A stretch of 64,000 bases of DNA, from the NCBI RefSeq assembly GCF_014641455.1, contig NZ_BMHT01000005.1:189357-253356 (forward strand), read 5' to 3'. Source of the DNA: Hymenobacter cavernae. Lineage in GTDB: Bacteria > Bacteroidota > Bacteroidia > Cytophagales > Hymenobacteraceae. The notes beneath the pieces were generated by a model. The model saw only the letters and a list, made by a program, of their open reading frames with translations. It was not told where the DNA came from and did no database searches. Below, piece after piece: positions 25,485 through 33,491 of this stretch; within the stretch, counting starts at the first letter, position 1; the number at the start of each line of letters is the position of its first letter. A program made the position numbers and the translations under genes.

Positions 25485-25566
25485 AATGTTGAGTGTTGAA
25501 GGTTGAGTGTTGAATTACCCAGGAGTGCATTGACCATTCAACACTCAACCTTCAACACTCAACATT
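25485..25566. repeat. Perfect 31-bp inverted repeat built of tandem units (TTCAACACTCAAC class)
   Basis: The arms 25485-25515 and 25536-25566 are exact reverse complements. Each arm is itself two near-copies of a 15-nt unit (TTCAACACTCAACC). The loop is 20 nt. The element begins 2 nt after the gldB stop and ends 6 nt before the glycosyltransferase start, so it is the whole spacer. Confidence 0.93.
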
Positions 25567-25568
25567 TC

Positions 25569-26570
25569 TTATTTCCGGCGTTTTGGTCGGTAGCGCGATT
25601 CGGTCAGAATATGCTGGGCGTTTTTATCAGCCATCAGCTGTGCCAGAGTTACGTTAGGATGCTCGGCCATGTACTTGCGCACAATTTGCCAACCCACCCA
25701 GGCACCTATTCTTCCTGGGGCCGTTTTGTCGATTTCGGGCACATCGGGCCGCTCACCTACGTATTTCTGAATCGTGAATGGGCTGGTGTTATAGAGCAGG
25801 TTTTTCTCGATAAAATGCGCCCACACCTTGCCTTCGTTGAACTCGACGCTGGCTAGTTCTTTGGCCGTAAAACCAATTATGGTTGAATCCGGTGTGCAGG
25901 GCAGCACCTTTTCGGCAAAGTAAAGCGACTTGCCAAACTGCACCATTTCGCTGAGCATCGTTTGGTTGGTTAGCTGATGCTGGTTGTATTTGCTCGATAC
26001 CGCCAGCGCAATTGTCGGCAACAAGTGCTCCGGCGTGTAGCGCCGCAGAATATAGGCCGGCACGTTGGGGCGGTAGCTAGCTTTAGGCCCCACAAAATAG
26101 TCTATCCCGATAACCATCAGACTATCATTTACGAACAGATCCTGACTCAGTCCGCTCACAAACGTCTGCACAGGCGGCACCCGAAACGACGGGAAATAGT
26201 AGCGGACGTGCTGAAACAGCTGTTTCAGCTGGCCTTGCAGCTTGTTGGTATCCTTAAACTCCGTCTCCGCCTCCCGACCTAGCTTCTGCAAACCTGAATT
26301 GGTCGCCAGCCGTACCAGCGTATTAGCTAGTATTTCCTGCGAAGGATATTGGCGCTGCTGCAAATACTGCCTAGCAAATAGCGGATGCTGTTGCAGAAAC
26401 TGCTTCGCATCTGCCTCGTTGCGAATGCGGAAGAAAGGTCCTTCCAGACGCTCAATCTGGACCGGAGCCGCCACTTTGGCTACCTCCGGGTTAAGCTCAC
26501 ACGTATCAGATCGTTTACAACCAGCTAGCAATAGGCCAGAACTCAACAACGTAATTAGCAGTAGACGCAT
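25569..26570 (-). CDS. gldB: Gliding motility lipoprotein GldB
   Basis: This 333-residue lipoprotein has a lipobox SGLLLAGC (Cys near residue 18). YYFPSFRVPPVQTFVSGLSQ, DLFVNDSLMVIGIDYFVGPK and ASYRPNVPAYILRRYTPEHL are typical of GldB, required for gliding and for type IX secretion function in Flavobacterium. The ATG at 26568-26570 gives a proper signal; the longer reading crosses the divergent promoter. The gldC gene that follows gldB in Flavobacterium is absent here; a glycosyltransferase follows instead. Confidence 0.9.
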   Translation of the reverse strand: MRLLLITLLSSGLLLAGCKRSDTCELNPEVAKVAAPVQIERLEGPFFRIRNEADAKQFLQQHPLFARQYLQQRQYPSQEILANTLVRLATNSGLQKLGREAETEFKDTNKLQGQLKQLFQHVRYYFPSFRVPPVQTFVSGLSQDLFVNDSLMVIGIDYFVGPKASYRPNVPAYILRRYTPEHLLPTIALAVSSKYNQHQLTNQTMLSEMVQFGKSLYFAEKVLPCTPDSTIIGFTAKELASVEFNEGKVWAHFIEKNLLYNTSPFTIQKYVGERPDVPEIDKTAPGRIGAWVGWQIVRKYMAEHPNVTLAQLMADKNAQHILTESRYRPKRRK

Positions 26571-26596
26571 TAGGATATGATTGTAGTGCACGCTTC

Positions 26597-26604
26597 TATC
26601 TTTG
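26597..26604 (+). promoter_or_regulatory. -7 element TATCTTTG upstream of the outer-membrane protein gene
   Basis: This perfect TAnnTTTG match lies 86 nt before the ATG at 26690, in the divergent gap with gldB. No convincing -33 TTG was found at normal spacing. Confidence 0.45.
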
Positions 26605-26689
26605 GGGCGAAAATAGCCAAAACCCAATGCCTATCCGCAGACCTTTGTATTCAATGTCCGCTGACGGCTACTTTCCCGTTAATTCTATT

Positions 26690-27379
26690 ATGAAAAAAAC
26701 CCTTTTTACTCTTTTACTGGTAGGCGCTTCGGCCAGTGTTGCCTCGGCCCAGGTTGAAATCGGCCTGAAGGTTTCGCCCTCCATTACCTACCTCCGCACT
26801 GAGTCGCGCTCGGAGCAGAACTTCCAGAACGACAAGAGCAAGCTCAGCATCGGCGGCGGCTTGATCGTTGACTATTTCTTTGGTGAGAACTACGCGTTTA
26901 GCACTGGCTTTCTGCTGGCTGGTAAGGGCGGCACCATTAGCTACCGCGACGTTGCCTCAGATACCAACACTGATCTGGTTACGCGCACTCAAAAAATAGG
27001 CCTTCAGTATTTAGAAGTGCCTGTCACGGTCAAACTCTACACCAACGATGTCGCCACCGACACTAAAATTTATTTTCAGGTAGGCGGTTCGGCTAACGTA
27101 GCTATTGCTTCCAAGATCAACGGTAATAAGTTTTACAACGACCCCGCTACTTCGGAAGGCGAAACCAAAGCCCTCAAGCACTTCATCTTCCCCGACGCAG
27201 CCTTGCTGCTTGGCGCGGGTGTGGAGTACCAAGTAGGCCAAAGCACGAAGCTGCTGGCTGGCATTTCCTACCACCGCGGCCTAGTGAATCTTGACCGCTA
27301 TTTCGACAAGACGCGTGGCTTTGATGGCGTTACCATCAAAAACAATGAAATAGCGCTGGACCTAGGTATCAAGTTCTAA
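26690..27379 (+). CDS. Outer-membrane beta-barrel protein (PorT-family/OMP_b-brl_2 type)
   Basis: This 229-residue protein has a signal peptide (MKKTLFTLLLVGASASVASA, then QVEIG). Alternating hydrophobic strands such as GGGLIVDYFFGENYAFSTGF, GLQYLEVPVTVKLYT and LLLGAGVEYQVGQSTKLLAG, and a C-terminal ALDLGIKF with terminal Phe, mark a small 8-10 strand barrel. 'PorT family' is a broad name; I do not claim it is the type IX secretion protein PorT. It is divergent from gldB and convergent with the RNase gene. Confidence 0.8.
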   Translation: MKKTLFTLLLVGASASVASAQVEIGLKVSPSITYLRTESRSEQNFQNDKSKLSIGGGLIVDYFFGENYAFSTGFLLAGKGGTISYRDVASDTNTDLVTRTQKIGLQYLEVPVTVKLYTNDVATDTKIYFQVGGSANVAIASKINGNKFYNDPATSEGETKALKHFIFPDAALLLGAGVEYQVGQSTKLLAGISYHRGLVNLDRYFDKTRGFDGVTIKNNEIALDLGIKF

Positions 27380-27417
27380 CGCTTATCTCGATTTTTCGAA
27401 CCAACCTAGGTTTCACG

Positions 27418-27458
27418 AAAAAGCCCGTGCTGCTCATCCAGAGTAACACGGGCTTTCT
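27418..27458. terminator. Bidirectional terminator
   Basis: The hairpin AAAGCCCGTG / CACGGGCTTT, with A-run and T-rich flanks, lies between the convergent barrel-protein and RNase G/E genes. Confidence 0.8.
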
Positions 27459-27487
27459 TCTTCAGGAAGGTTTTCGCAGAAAAACCG

Positions 27488-29095
27488 TTAATCTGTAATC
27501 TCTATTTCGCGGTCTTGCAGGCGAGCCATAGCAGCGGCCGGTGAGTGCAACTCTATTTCTTCGCCACGCTCATCCTCAATTCGGTAATCGGTAAGACCTA
27601 GGCTGGTGTCTTTCACCACCTTCACCCACTTGTAATATTTCAGATACCATTTCATCTGCTTCGATACCAAGCCTTTGGTATAGTAAGCGTGGAGAAATGG
27701 GTGTACGTAAAGTGTGATGCCCGACTGATTTTGCGTCACCAGCAAATCTTCGATGCTGTTGTCGATTTCGTCGGTCACTAGGATAGAAGCCGAAATTTTT
27801 CCCGTGCCGCCGCACGTAGGGCACACCTCGCCGGTCACGATGTTTTCGGCCGGGCGCACCCGCTGCCGGGTAATTTGCAGCAAGCCAAACTTGGTAATCG
27901 GCAGAATCGTGAAGCGCGCCTTGTCGGATTTCATAATATCCTTCACAGCGTCCTCTACTTTCTTCCGGCTATCCGGCGACTTCATGTCAATAAAGTCGAC
28001 CACGATGATGCCGCCCATATCGCGCAAACGCAGCTGCCGCGCAACTTCCTTAGCCGCAGACAGGTTCACGGCCAGGGCCGTGGCTTCTTGGTCGCTTTCC
28101 TGGTTGCTCTTGTTGCCCGAGTTGACGTCGATTACGTGCAAGGCCTCCGTGTGCTCAATCACGAGGTATCCCCCGCCGGGCACCGTCACAGTCTTGCCAA
28201 AAAGCGTTTTGAGCTGCTTTTCGATATTGGCCTGCTCAAACAGCTTCACCTTGCCGGTGTAGTGCTTCAGCAAGTTGACCTTATCCGGGGCAATTTTCTC
28301 CAGATACCCGTGCATTTCCTCGTACATCGCCGTCGAGTCGACGGTGATGGCATCGAACGACTCGTTGAGCATGTCGCGGAGCATAGAGCTGGTGCGGCCC
28401 AGCTCTCCCAGTATTTTGTCGCGCTCTTTGGCCGTGCGCAGAGTCTGGAAGAGTTGTTCCCAGTTGGCTACCATGCTCTGCATGTCCTTGTCGAGTTCCG
28501 CCACTTCGCGCCCTTCGGCTACGGTCCGGATGATGACGCCAAAGTTGTCGGGCTTGATCGAAGCAATGAGCCGCTTAAGCCGCTCCCGCTCCGTCTTGCT
28601 GACAATCTTCTTGGAAATGCTGATAGTATTGGAGAACGGAACGAGCACGAGGTAGCGGCCCGCCATCGAAATATCAGTCGAAAGGCGCGGGCCTTTCGTC
28701 GAAATTGGCTCTTTTACAATCTGAACCAGCAGCTGCTGGCCCTTTTTGAAGATATCGGCGGCCTTGCCTACTTTGTCCAGAGGCCCTTCAAGCTGAAAGT
28801 TCTTGAGAGCTCCGACGGTAATTTTCTGCGACTGAACGCCTTTCACCCATTTGCTCAACGACGGGAATTGCTCCCCTAGGTCGCCGTAGTGTAGAAACGC
28901 GTCCTTTTGGTACCCGATATCGATGAACGCAGCGTTCAGACCGGGCATAACTTTCTTGACCGTGCCCAGGAAAATGTCACCAACGGAATAGTTGGTATCG
29001 TTGCGGTCGAAGTGGTATTCGATCAACCGCTTATCCTGAAGCAGAGCAATTCGTTCTCCTTCCTGAGTAGAATTAATGACTAATTCGTTACTCAA
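27488..29095 (-). CDS. rng: Ribonuclease G/E family endoribonuclease
   Basis: This protein has about 535 residues. An S1 domain near the N-terminus (IFLGTVKKVMPGLNAAFIDI) is followed by the RNase H-like catalytic region with the metal-binding Asp in HVIDVNSGNKS and in IIVVDFIDMK. The Zn-link is CPTCGGTG. It processes rRNA precursors and degrades mRNA. No ATG fits the start; TTG at 29093-29095 gives MSNELVINSTQEGERIALL, the usual beginning in Bacteroidetes. The longer reading to 29191 adds an unrelated leader. It is followed by a bidirectional terminator. Confidence 0.92.
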   Translation of the reverse strand: MSNELVINSTQEGERIALLQDKRLIEYHFDRNDTNYSVGDIFLGTVKKVMPGLNAAFIDIGYQKDAFLHYGDLGEQFPSLSKWVKGVQSQKITVGALKNFQLEGPLDKVGKAADIFKKGQQLLVQIVKEPISTKGPRLSTDISMAGRYLVLVPFSNTISISKKIVSKTERERLKRLIASIKPDNFGVIIRTVAEGREVAELDKDMQSMVANWEQLFQTLRTAKERDKILGELGRTSSMLRDMLNESFDAITVDSTAMYEEMHGYLEKIAPDKVNLLKHYTGKVKLFEQANIEKQLKTLFGKTVTVPGGGYLVIEHTEALHVIDVNSGNKSNQESDQEATALAVNLSAAKEVARQLRLRDMGGIIVVDFIDMKSPDSRKKVEDAVKDIMKSDKARFTILPITKFGLLQITRQRVRPAENIVTGEVCPTCGGTGKISASILVTDEIDNSIEDLLVTQNQSGITLYVHPFLHAYYTKGLVSKQMKWYLKYYKWVKVVKDTSLGLTDYRIEDERGEEIELHSPAAAMARLQDREIEITD

Positions 29096-29294
29096 TGTGT
29101 CGGTAGTTACAGCATCCCGCTCCTGAATAGCACCGCTGCCACCCGAAACCCACAAAGGGAAGCCAGCGCAAGGCGCCAGCTTCCCTTTCAAGCCACGGGG
29201 AAAGCAAACTTATAGCCACTCTCGGGATACTAAATGAGAGATACACGGGACGCTAACTAAACGCCAAAAGCCCCGCCAGCACACCCCAGAGGGC

Positions 29295-29384
29295 TTACTT
29301 CTTCTTGTGACGGTTCTTGCGCAGACGCTTCTTCCGCTTGTGGGTGGCAATCTTATGACGCTTTCTCTTTTTACCGCAGGGCAT
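29295..29384 (-). CDS. Small basic ribosome-associated protein (mS38/AURKAIP1/COX24 C-terminal domain)
   Basis: This 29-residue protein starts MPCGKKRKRHKIATHKRKKR and continues LRKNRHKKK; about two thirds of its residues are Lys or Arg. It matches the COX24/AURKAIP1 C-terminal motif, known as mitochondrial ribosomal protein mS38 and as short bacterial homologues. Binding to the small ribosomal subunit is inferred from the family. It lies 200 nt upstream of the RNase G/E gene on the same strand, with its own TACATTTG promoter element 77 nt upstream. It is below the size cut-off of many gene finders. Confidence 0.85.
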   Translation of the reverse strand: MPCGKKRKRHKIATHKRKKRLRKNRHKKK

Positions 29385-29392
29385 GTGTCTTG

Positions 29393-29526
29393 AAGGTTAA
29401 ATGGTTGATTGTTAAATGACTTAATTGCCAGGTGGCTAAATTGTTGGTTCAGCTTTTAGACAAATGTATTTCGAATAAAGAAACAAACCTGCAAATCAAC
29501 TGATTAACAACAAAACCACCGAACAA
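29393..29526. repeat. Tandem-unit repeat (GTTAAATGGTTGATT class) with a weak second arm
   Basis: The left arm (29393 to about 29450) contains the units GGTTAAAT, GGTTGATT and GTTAAATG. A weakly complementary arm (AATCAACTGATTAACAAC) lies at 29493-29526. The core between them contains the -7 element of the small basic protein gene. Confidence 0.6.
29461..29468 (-). promoter_or_regulatory. -7 element TACATTTG for the small basic protein gene
   Basis: This perfect TAnnTTTG match on the minus strand lies 77 nt before the ATG, in the core between the two tandem-repeat arms. Confidence 0.5.
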
Positions 29527-29532
29527 CATTTT

Positions 29533-30441
29533 TTACTGTAGCTTTTGAAGCTGCTCGTCTACCGAAGCAGCTAGGCTAGGATCGGTACTCAAGCTTTTTG
29601 CTTTCAGGAAAGCCGCTTTCGCCTCTTCCTTGGCACCCGTCTGCGCCAGCGCGACACCTAGGTAGAACTGGCCGTTTACGTTTTCAGGATTTACTTTAAC
29701 TAATTCCTGGAAACGATCTACGGCCCGGTCGTACTGATTACTTTGGATAGACAGCACGCCCAGGTTATACAAGGCTTTCTCGTTGCGAGGGTCGGTAGCC
29801 AGCACTTCGCGTAGCAACGTAACTCCCTGCACCGGGTTGTCGCTGGCCATGTAGGCCATACCTAGGTTGGTCTTCGCGTCGAGGTTATCGGGGTTGTTTT
29901 TCAACACCCGATCATACAGCTCACGCGCTTTGGTACTCAGAAGCTTAGCGCGCTCCTCAGTCGCAGCGAAGCTGAAGGCTTCGAAGTATTCGTCAGCGGC
30001 GCGTTTCCAGGCCTGCTCCCCAGGACGAGCCTGAGCAACCTGCTCGTAGTAGTAGCCCGCACTGTCGAACTTTTCTACGGCTTTATACTTCACAGCCAGA
30101 TCAGTTGCCAAGCGCAGCTTAGCAGTCTGATCGTTTTCCGCGTTGTACTTACCTAGGAGTCTGTTCAGCTCCTGCCGCTGGCTGGCGCCTATTGCCATGT
30201 GAGGCTGCTCAGGTGTTGCGCCCGCTGGCATCGTGGGCTGGTCGCCGGATGAAGCCACGGCTTTCGAGCCATTTGTAACAGGACCGCCCCCGTCGCGGTT
30301 GGCAGTGCGGGCGGCATCCTGCGCAAGTTCTCCTTTTCCTTCCTTAGGCTTAACAATTACCTTCGGCAGCAGAAACAAACCAGCCACTAGTGTTATAGCG
30401 ACGGCCAGGATTATAAATTGATGCGAAGAAGGACGAGCCAT
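29533..30441 (-). CDS. TPR-repeat protein with N-terminal membrane anchor
   Basis: This 302-residue protein has one N-terminal transmembrane helix (FIILAVAITLVAGLFLLPKV), then a low-complexity Gly/Pro/Ala linker (residues about 35-85). A TPR solenoid of five or so repeats follows, e.g. LDAKTNLGMAYMASDNPVQG, KALYNLGVLSIQSNQYDRAV and VNGQFYLGVALAQTGAKEEA. It probably scaffolds periplasmic or membrane complexes; partners are unknown. It follows the HU gene on the same strand, separated by a strong hairpin. Confidence 0.88.
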   Translation of the reverse strand: MARPSSHQFIILAVAITLVAGLFLLPKVIVKPKEGKGELAQDAARTANRDGGGPVTNGSKAVASSGDQPTMPAGATPEQPHMAIGASQRQELNRLLGKYNAENDQTAKLRLATDLAVKYKAVEKFDSAGYYYEQVAQARPGEQAWKRAADEYFEAFSFAATEERAKLLSTKARELYDRVLKNNPDNLDAKTNLGMAYMASDNPVQGVTLLREVLATDPRNEKALYNLGVLSIQSNQYDRAVDRFQELVKVNPENVNGQFYLGVALAQTGAKEEAKAAFLKAKSLSTDPSLAASVDEQLQKLQ

Positions 30442-30454
30442 GAGGAAAAAGCAG

Positions 30455-30489
30455 GCCGCCGGGCTCCCAATTTTGGAATGCCCGGCGGC
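30455..30489 (-). terminator. HU gene terminator
   Basis: The GC-rich stem GCCGCCGGGC / GCCCGGCGGC lies 30 nt beyond the HU stop. It is followed on the minus strand by CTGCTTTTTCC and directly by the TPR gene start. Confidence 0.8.
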
Positions 30490-30518
30490 TCGGCCGGCAA
30501 TGTTACAAAGAAACGATC

Positions 30519-30824
30519 TTAGGCTTGCGCTTCTTCTTTAATCTTCTTGCTGTTCTTGATCTTGCTGATGAAGGTCTTCGAAGGCTTGAAGCTTGGGATA
30601 AAGTGCTCGTCGATGATGATCGACGTGTTTTTCGAGATGTTACGAGCGACTTTCTTTGCCCGTTTCTTGTTTACGAAGCTTCCAAAGCCGCGCACGTAGA
30701 TGTTGCTGCCCTCGGCCATCGAATCCTTCACAACTTTGAAGAAGGCCTCTACGGTAGCCGAAACATCTGTTTTCTCAATGCCGGTCTTGTCGGCAATTTC
30801 GGCGATTACTTCTGCTTTAGTCAC
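30519..30824 (-). CDS. HU/IHF-family DNA-binding protein
   Basis: This 101-residue nucleoid protein starts VTKAEVIAEIADKTGIEKTD, typical of the HU dimerisation helices. The beta-arm region YVRGFGSFVNKKRAKKVARN carries the conserved GFGSF motif, and a Lys-rich C-terminal tail (KNSKKIKEEAQA) follows. GTG at 30822-30824 is preferred to an upstream TTG (30866), because family members begin at this Thr-Lys-Ala-Glu. A full Bacteroidetes promoter lies at 30929-30958. Its terminator separates it from the TPR gene. Confidence 0.92.
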   Translation of the reverse strand: MTKAEVIAEIADKTGIEKTDVSATVEAFFKVVKDSMAEGSNIYVRGFGSFVNKKRAKKVARNISKNTSIIIDEHFIPSFKPSKTFISKIKNSKKIKEEAQA

Positions 30825-30928
30825 GCTGGTAAGTGTACTATGGAGTGAAAAAAATGTGTTGGGCAAAAAATATCAAAAACAAACGTAAGCCCTTGCCCGG
30901 TAGGCTGTTCGGTTTGGAATTAGGGCCA

Positions 30929-30958
30929 CAAAGGTAGCCCCCTTTTTTGGTTTTGCAA
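30929..30958 (-). promoter_or_regulatory. HU gene promoter
   Basis: On the minus strand TTG (30956-30958), a 19-bp spacer and TACCTTTG (30929-30936) match the Bacteroidetes consensus exactly. Confidence 0.75.
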
Positions 30959-31020
30959 TACTTCTACTATAAACCCATTCTGGCTGTTGTGTTTACGACA
31001 AGCCTTTCTTATTCAAAAAC

Positions 31021-32112
31021 TTGACCACGAATCAATCCGTTCCCGCTCATTCATATTTCGCGCCAGTTTTGCTGGATTGGTACCCGCGTCATCGCCGCGA
31101 CCTGCCCTGGCGCCACACCCGCGACCCGTATGCCATCTGGCTTTCCGAAGTTATTTTGCAGCAAACGCGCGTCCGGCAGGGTTTGCCTTATTACTATGAT
31201 TTTATAACCACTTATCCGACGGTGCACGATTTAGCTGCGGCATCGGAGGATGAGGTATTGCGTCATTGGCAGGGCCTGGGCTATTACTCCCGGGCCCGCA
31301 ACATGCACCACACGGCTCAGCAGGTAGTGCAGGAGTACGGCGGCCACTTCCCGGCTACCTACGCGGAGTTGCTCAAGCTACGTGGCGTGGGGCAGTATAC
31401 GGCCGCCGCCATTGCCTCTTTCGCCTTCGGCGAACAAGTAGCGGTGTTAGATGGCAACGTGTTTCGGGTGCTGGCGCGGGTGTTTGGCATTACGGCTGAT
31501 ATTGCGGCTCCGGCCACGCGCAAGCAGTTTCAGCAGCTCGCCGATTCGCTGATTCCGGCTGATACGCCTGATCAGTTCAATCAGGGCATTATGGAGTTTG
31601 GCGCCATTCAGTGCACGCCCGTCAACCCGGATTGTCTGTTTTGCCCGTTGCAAAGTCAATGCTTTGCCTTTCAGCACGGTATGGTGAACGAGCTACCCGT
31701 AAAGAGCAAGGCCAAAGCCGGACGCACACGCTACTTTCACTACTTGGTGCTACGCTATGGTGATACCGTGTATTTGCGTAAGCGGGTCGAAAAAGACATT
31801 TGGCAAGGTCTGTATGATTTTGCCCTGACGGAAACGGATGCTCCTACGCTGCCCGCGCTTGAAGTGCTCAATGCCGTAGAAAAGCTAGGTGGCACTGTAG
31901 CCACCGACCGCGTAGCCGAACCCTCCAGCGCTTACCGTCATGTTCTCAGTCACCAGAAGGTTGAGGCTAGGTTTCACCCTGTTTGGCTCAGCGAACCGCT
32001 ACCCGCTACGACTCTAGCTACGTCGGGGCTAGCCCCCTTCACGGCCGCCGAAACAGAGCAGCTACCTAAAGCCATTCTCATTGCTAATTACCTGCAAAAA
32101 ACCGTTTTTTAG
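31021..32112 (+). CDS. mutY: A/G-specific adenine glycosylase
   Basis: This 363-residue repair enzyme removes adenine paired with 8-oxoguanine. The catalytic Glu is in WLSEVILQQTRV (about residue 43). The helix-hairpin-helix is LKLRGVGQYTAAAIASFAFG, with Asp in AVLDGNVFRVLARVFG. The 4Fe-4S Cys set C-X6-C-X2-C-X5-C is present in CTPVNPDCLFCPLQSQC. The C-terminal NUDIX-like 8-oxoG recognition domain (KDIWQGLYDF) is present. The start is TTG at 31021; no in-frame ATG lies nearby. It leads the conserved mutY-ssb-gldD block. Confidence 0.95.
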   Translation: MTTNQSVPAHSYFAPVLLDWYPRHRRDLPWRHTRDPYAIWLSEVILQQTRVRQGLPYYYDFITTYPTVHDLAAASEDEVLRHWQGLGYYSRARNMHHTAQQVVQEYGGHFPATYAELLKLRGVGQYTAAAIASFAFGEQVAVLDGNVFRVLARVFGITADIAAPATRKQFQQLADSLIPADTPDQFNQGIMEFGAIQCTPVNPDCLFCPLQSQCFAFQHGMVNELPVKSKAKAGRTRYFHYLVLRYGDTVYLRKRVEKDIWQGLYDFALTETDAPTLPALEVLNAVEKLGGTVATDRVAEPSSAYRHVLSHQKVEARFHPVWLSEPLPATTLATSGLAPFTAAETEQLPKAILIANYLQKTVF

Positions 32113-32123
32113 GCGGTTTCTGC

Positions 32124-32154
32124 TTGGATAAGCGGTCCTATTTTGGTATCTTTA
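32124..32154 (+). promoter_or_regulatory. Probable ssb promoter
   Basis: TTG (32124-32126), a 20-bp spacer and TATCTTTA (32147-32154), one base from TAnnTTTG, lie 51 nt before the ssb ATG. Confidence 0.55.
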
Positions 32155-32204
32155 AAGGAAATAAGTCTCCCTAATTTTCCCTTTTTGAAGCATTTTAAGC
32201 AAGT

Positions 32205-32639
32205 ATGGCAGCAGGAGTTAACAAAGTAATTTTGGTGGGAAACCTAGGTAAAGATCCAGAGGTGCGGCACCTGGAAGGCGGCACCGCTGTAGCCCGCTTT
32301 ACTCTGGCCACCAACGATTATTACAAGGATAAAAGCGGTAACCGCGTCGAGCGAACAGAATGGCACAACATCGCGCTGTGGCGTGATCTGGCGGAAGTTG
32401 CGGAGAAGTATCTGCGCAAAGGCCAGCAAGTGTACATCGAAGGCCGAATTCGCACGCGTCAGTACCAGGACAAGGACAACCAGACGCGCTACATCACGGA
32501 GATTGTTGCGGAAGAGCTAACGATGCTAGGTGGCCGTCCGCAGGCGGAAAACCAATCGGAACAAGCCAGCCAGGCGGGAGCTTCGCCGGAGGCGCAAACC
32601 TTTCGGCAGGAGCCGGAGCTGGATCAATTGCCGTTCTAA
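32205..32639 (+). CDS. ssb: Single-stranded DNA-binding protein
   Basis: This 144-residue protein has an OB-fold domain in residues 1-110 ([40 protein letters not shown], then [19 protein letters not shown]). A disordered Gln/Ser/Ala linker leads to the acidic tip LDQLPF, which recruits repair and replication partners. It follows mutY by 92 nt with its own promoter and ends in a clear terminator. The order mutY-ssb-gld matches Flavobacterium. Confidence 0.96.
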   Translation: MAAGVNKVILVGNLGKDPEVRHLEGGTAVARFTLATNDYYKDKSGNRVERTEWHNIALWRDLAEVAEKYLRKGQQVYIEGRIRTRQYQDKDNQTRYITEIVAEELTMLGGRPQAENQSEQASQAGASPEAQTFRQEPELDQLPF

Positions 32640-32675
32640 GTGCCGCAAGCGAAAGGGCACGAACTTTTCTTTTGT

Positions 32676-32706
32676 AAAGCCTCGGCACGTAGCCGAGGCT
32701 TTTTCT
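32676..32706 (+). terminator. ssb terminator
   Basis: The hairpin AAAGCCTCGGC / GCCGAGGCTTTTT has a U-run and lies 37 nt after the ssb stop. It separates ssb from gldD. Confidence 0.88.
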
Positions 32707-32737
32707 GTTGCCGCTACGGGAGCCGCTTGTTTCAGGC

Positions 32738-32745
32738 TACCTTTG
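32738..32745 (+). promoter_or_regulatory. gldD -7 element TACCTTTG
   Basis: A perfect TAnnTTTG match lies 24 nt before the gldD ATG. Together with the ssb terminator it implies that gldD is transcribed separately. Confidence 0.55.
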
Positions 32746-32768
32746 AGCAGTAAATCCGCATTTCCCGA

Positions 32769-33365
32769 ATGCCAACGTTTCCATCTTTGCGTCGCGTGTG
32801 TTTCGCGCTGAGCCTTCCGCTGCTTACGGCAGCTTGCACTTCTACCCCCGACTATACTCCCAAGCCCAAAGGCTATAACCGGATTGACCTGCCGCCGCAC
32901 AGCTACCAGCAGCTCGCGCCGGGGCACCCGTATACGTTCCAGTATTCGCGCTATGCCAAGGTGCTCCGTGACTCTTCGTACCTAGCTCAGCCTCATTGGA
33001 TTAACCTATACTACCCGCAGTATCATGCCAGCGTACAGATTACCTACACCGACGTAAATCGTAATTCGAAGCTGTTTACGAAGCTGCTGGAAGATGCGCG
33101 CAAACTCACCAGCAAGCACCAGATCAAGGCATCGGCCATTGATGAGACGGTGCTCCAAACCCCGCACGGCATGCGGGTAGCCGTATTCGAGCTGTCGGGT
33201 GAGGTACCTAGCCAGTTCCAGTTTTACACGACGGATAGCACGCGCCATTTCTTTCGCGGCGCGCTGTACTTTCGGACGGCTACAGCCAACGATTCACTTG
33301 CGCCTGTTATCAGCTACGTCAAGCAAGACATAGTGCAGATGCTGAATACCTTACAGTACAAATAA
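32769..33365 (+). CDS. gldD: Gliding motility lipoprotein GldD
   Basis: This 198-residue lipoprotein has a lipobox LPLLTAAC (Cys near residue 23). The family segments PKPKGYNRIDLPPHSYQQL, PYTFQYSRYAKV, PHWINLYYPQYHASVQITY and the C-terminal FFRGALYFRTATANDSLAPV are present. GldD is essential for gliding and for type IX secretion-linked functions in Flavobacterium. The gldE gene, which lies upstream of gldD there, is missing between ssb and gldD here. The gene is followed by a tandem-unit repeat and recG. Confidence 0.92.
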   Translation: MPTFPSLRRVCFALSLPLLTAACTSTPDYTPKPKGYNRIDLPPHSYQQLAPGHPYTFQYSRYAKVLRDSSYLAQPHWINLYYPQYHASVQITYTDVNRNSKLFTKLLEDARKLTSKHQIKASAIDETVLQTPHGMRVAVFELSGEVPSQFQFYTTDSTRHFFRGALYFRTATANDSLAPVISYVKQDIVQMLNTLQYK

Positions 33366-33489
33366 CCATTTACATTTAACAGTTATCAATTAACATTTGA
33401 CATTCCCTTTGGGCTCAGCGCTTTGTTTTGATGAGCTGTTTAAGATGAGCAGGGCTGTTACCTGAATAACGGTTGACTGTTAACTGAAC
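33366..33489. repeat. Tandem-unit repeat (CATTTAACAGTTA class) with inverted second arm
   Basis: The left arm (about 33366-33405) holds ACCATTTACATTTAACAGTT and a TTAACATT unit. The right arm (about 33468-33489) is GGTTGACTGTTAACTG. The arms are loosely complementary. The element fills the gap between the gldD stop and the recG start. Confidence 0.65.
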
Positions 33490-33491
33490 AC

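Noticed and set aside
27875..28879. 334-codon plus-strand ORF
   Set aside because: It is antisense to the conserved RNase G/E gene and its product is low-quality His/Leu/Arg-rich sequence.
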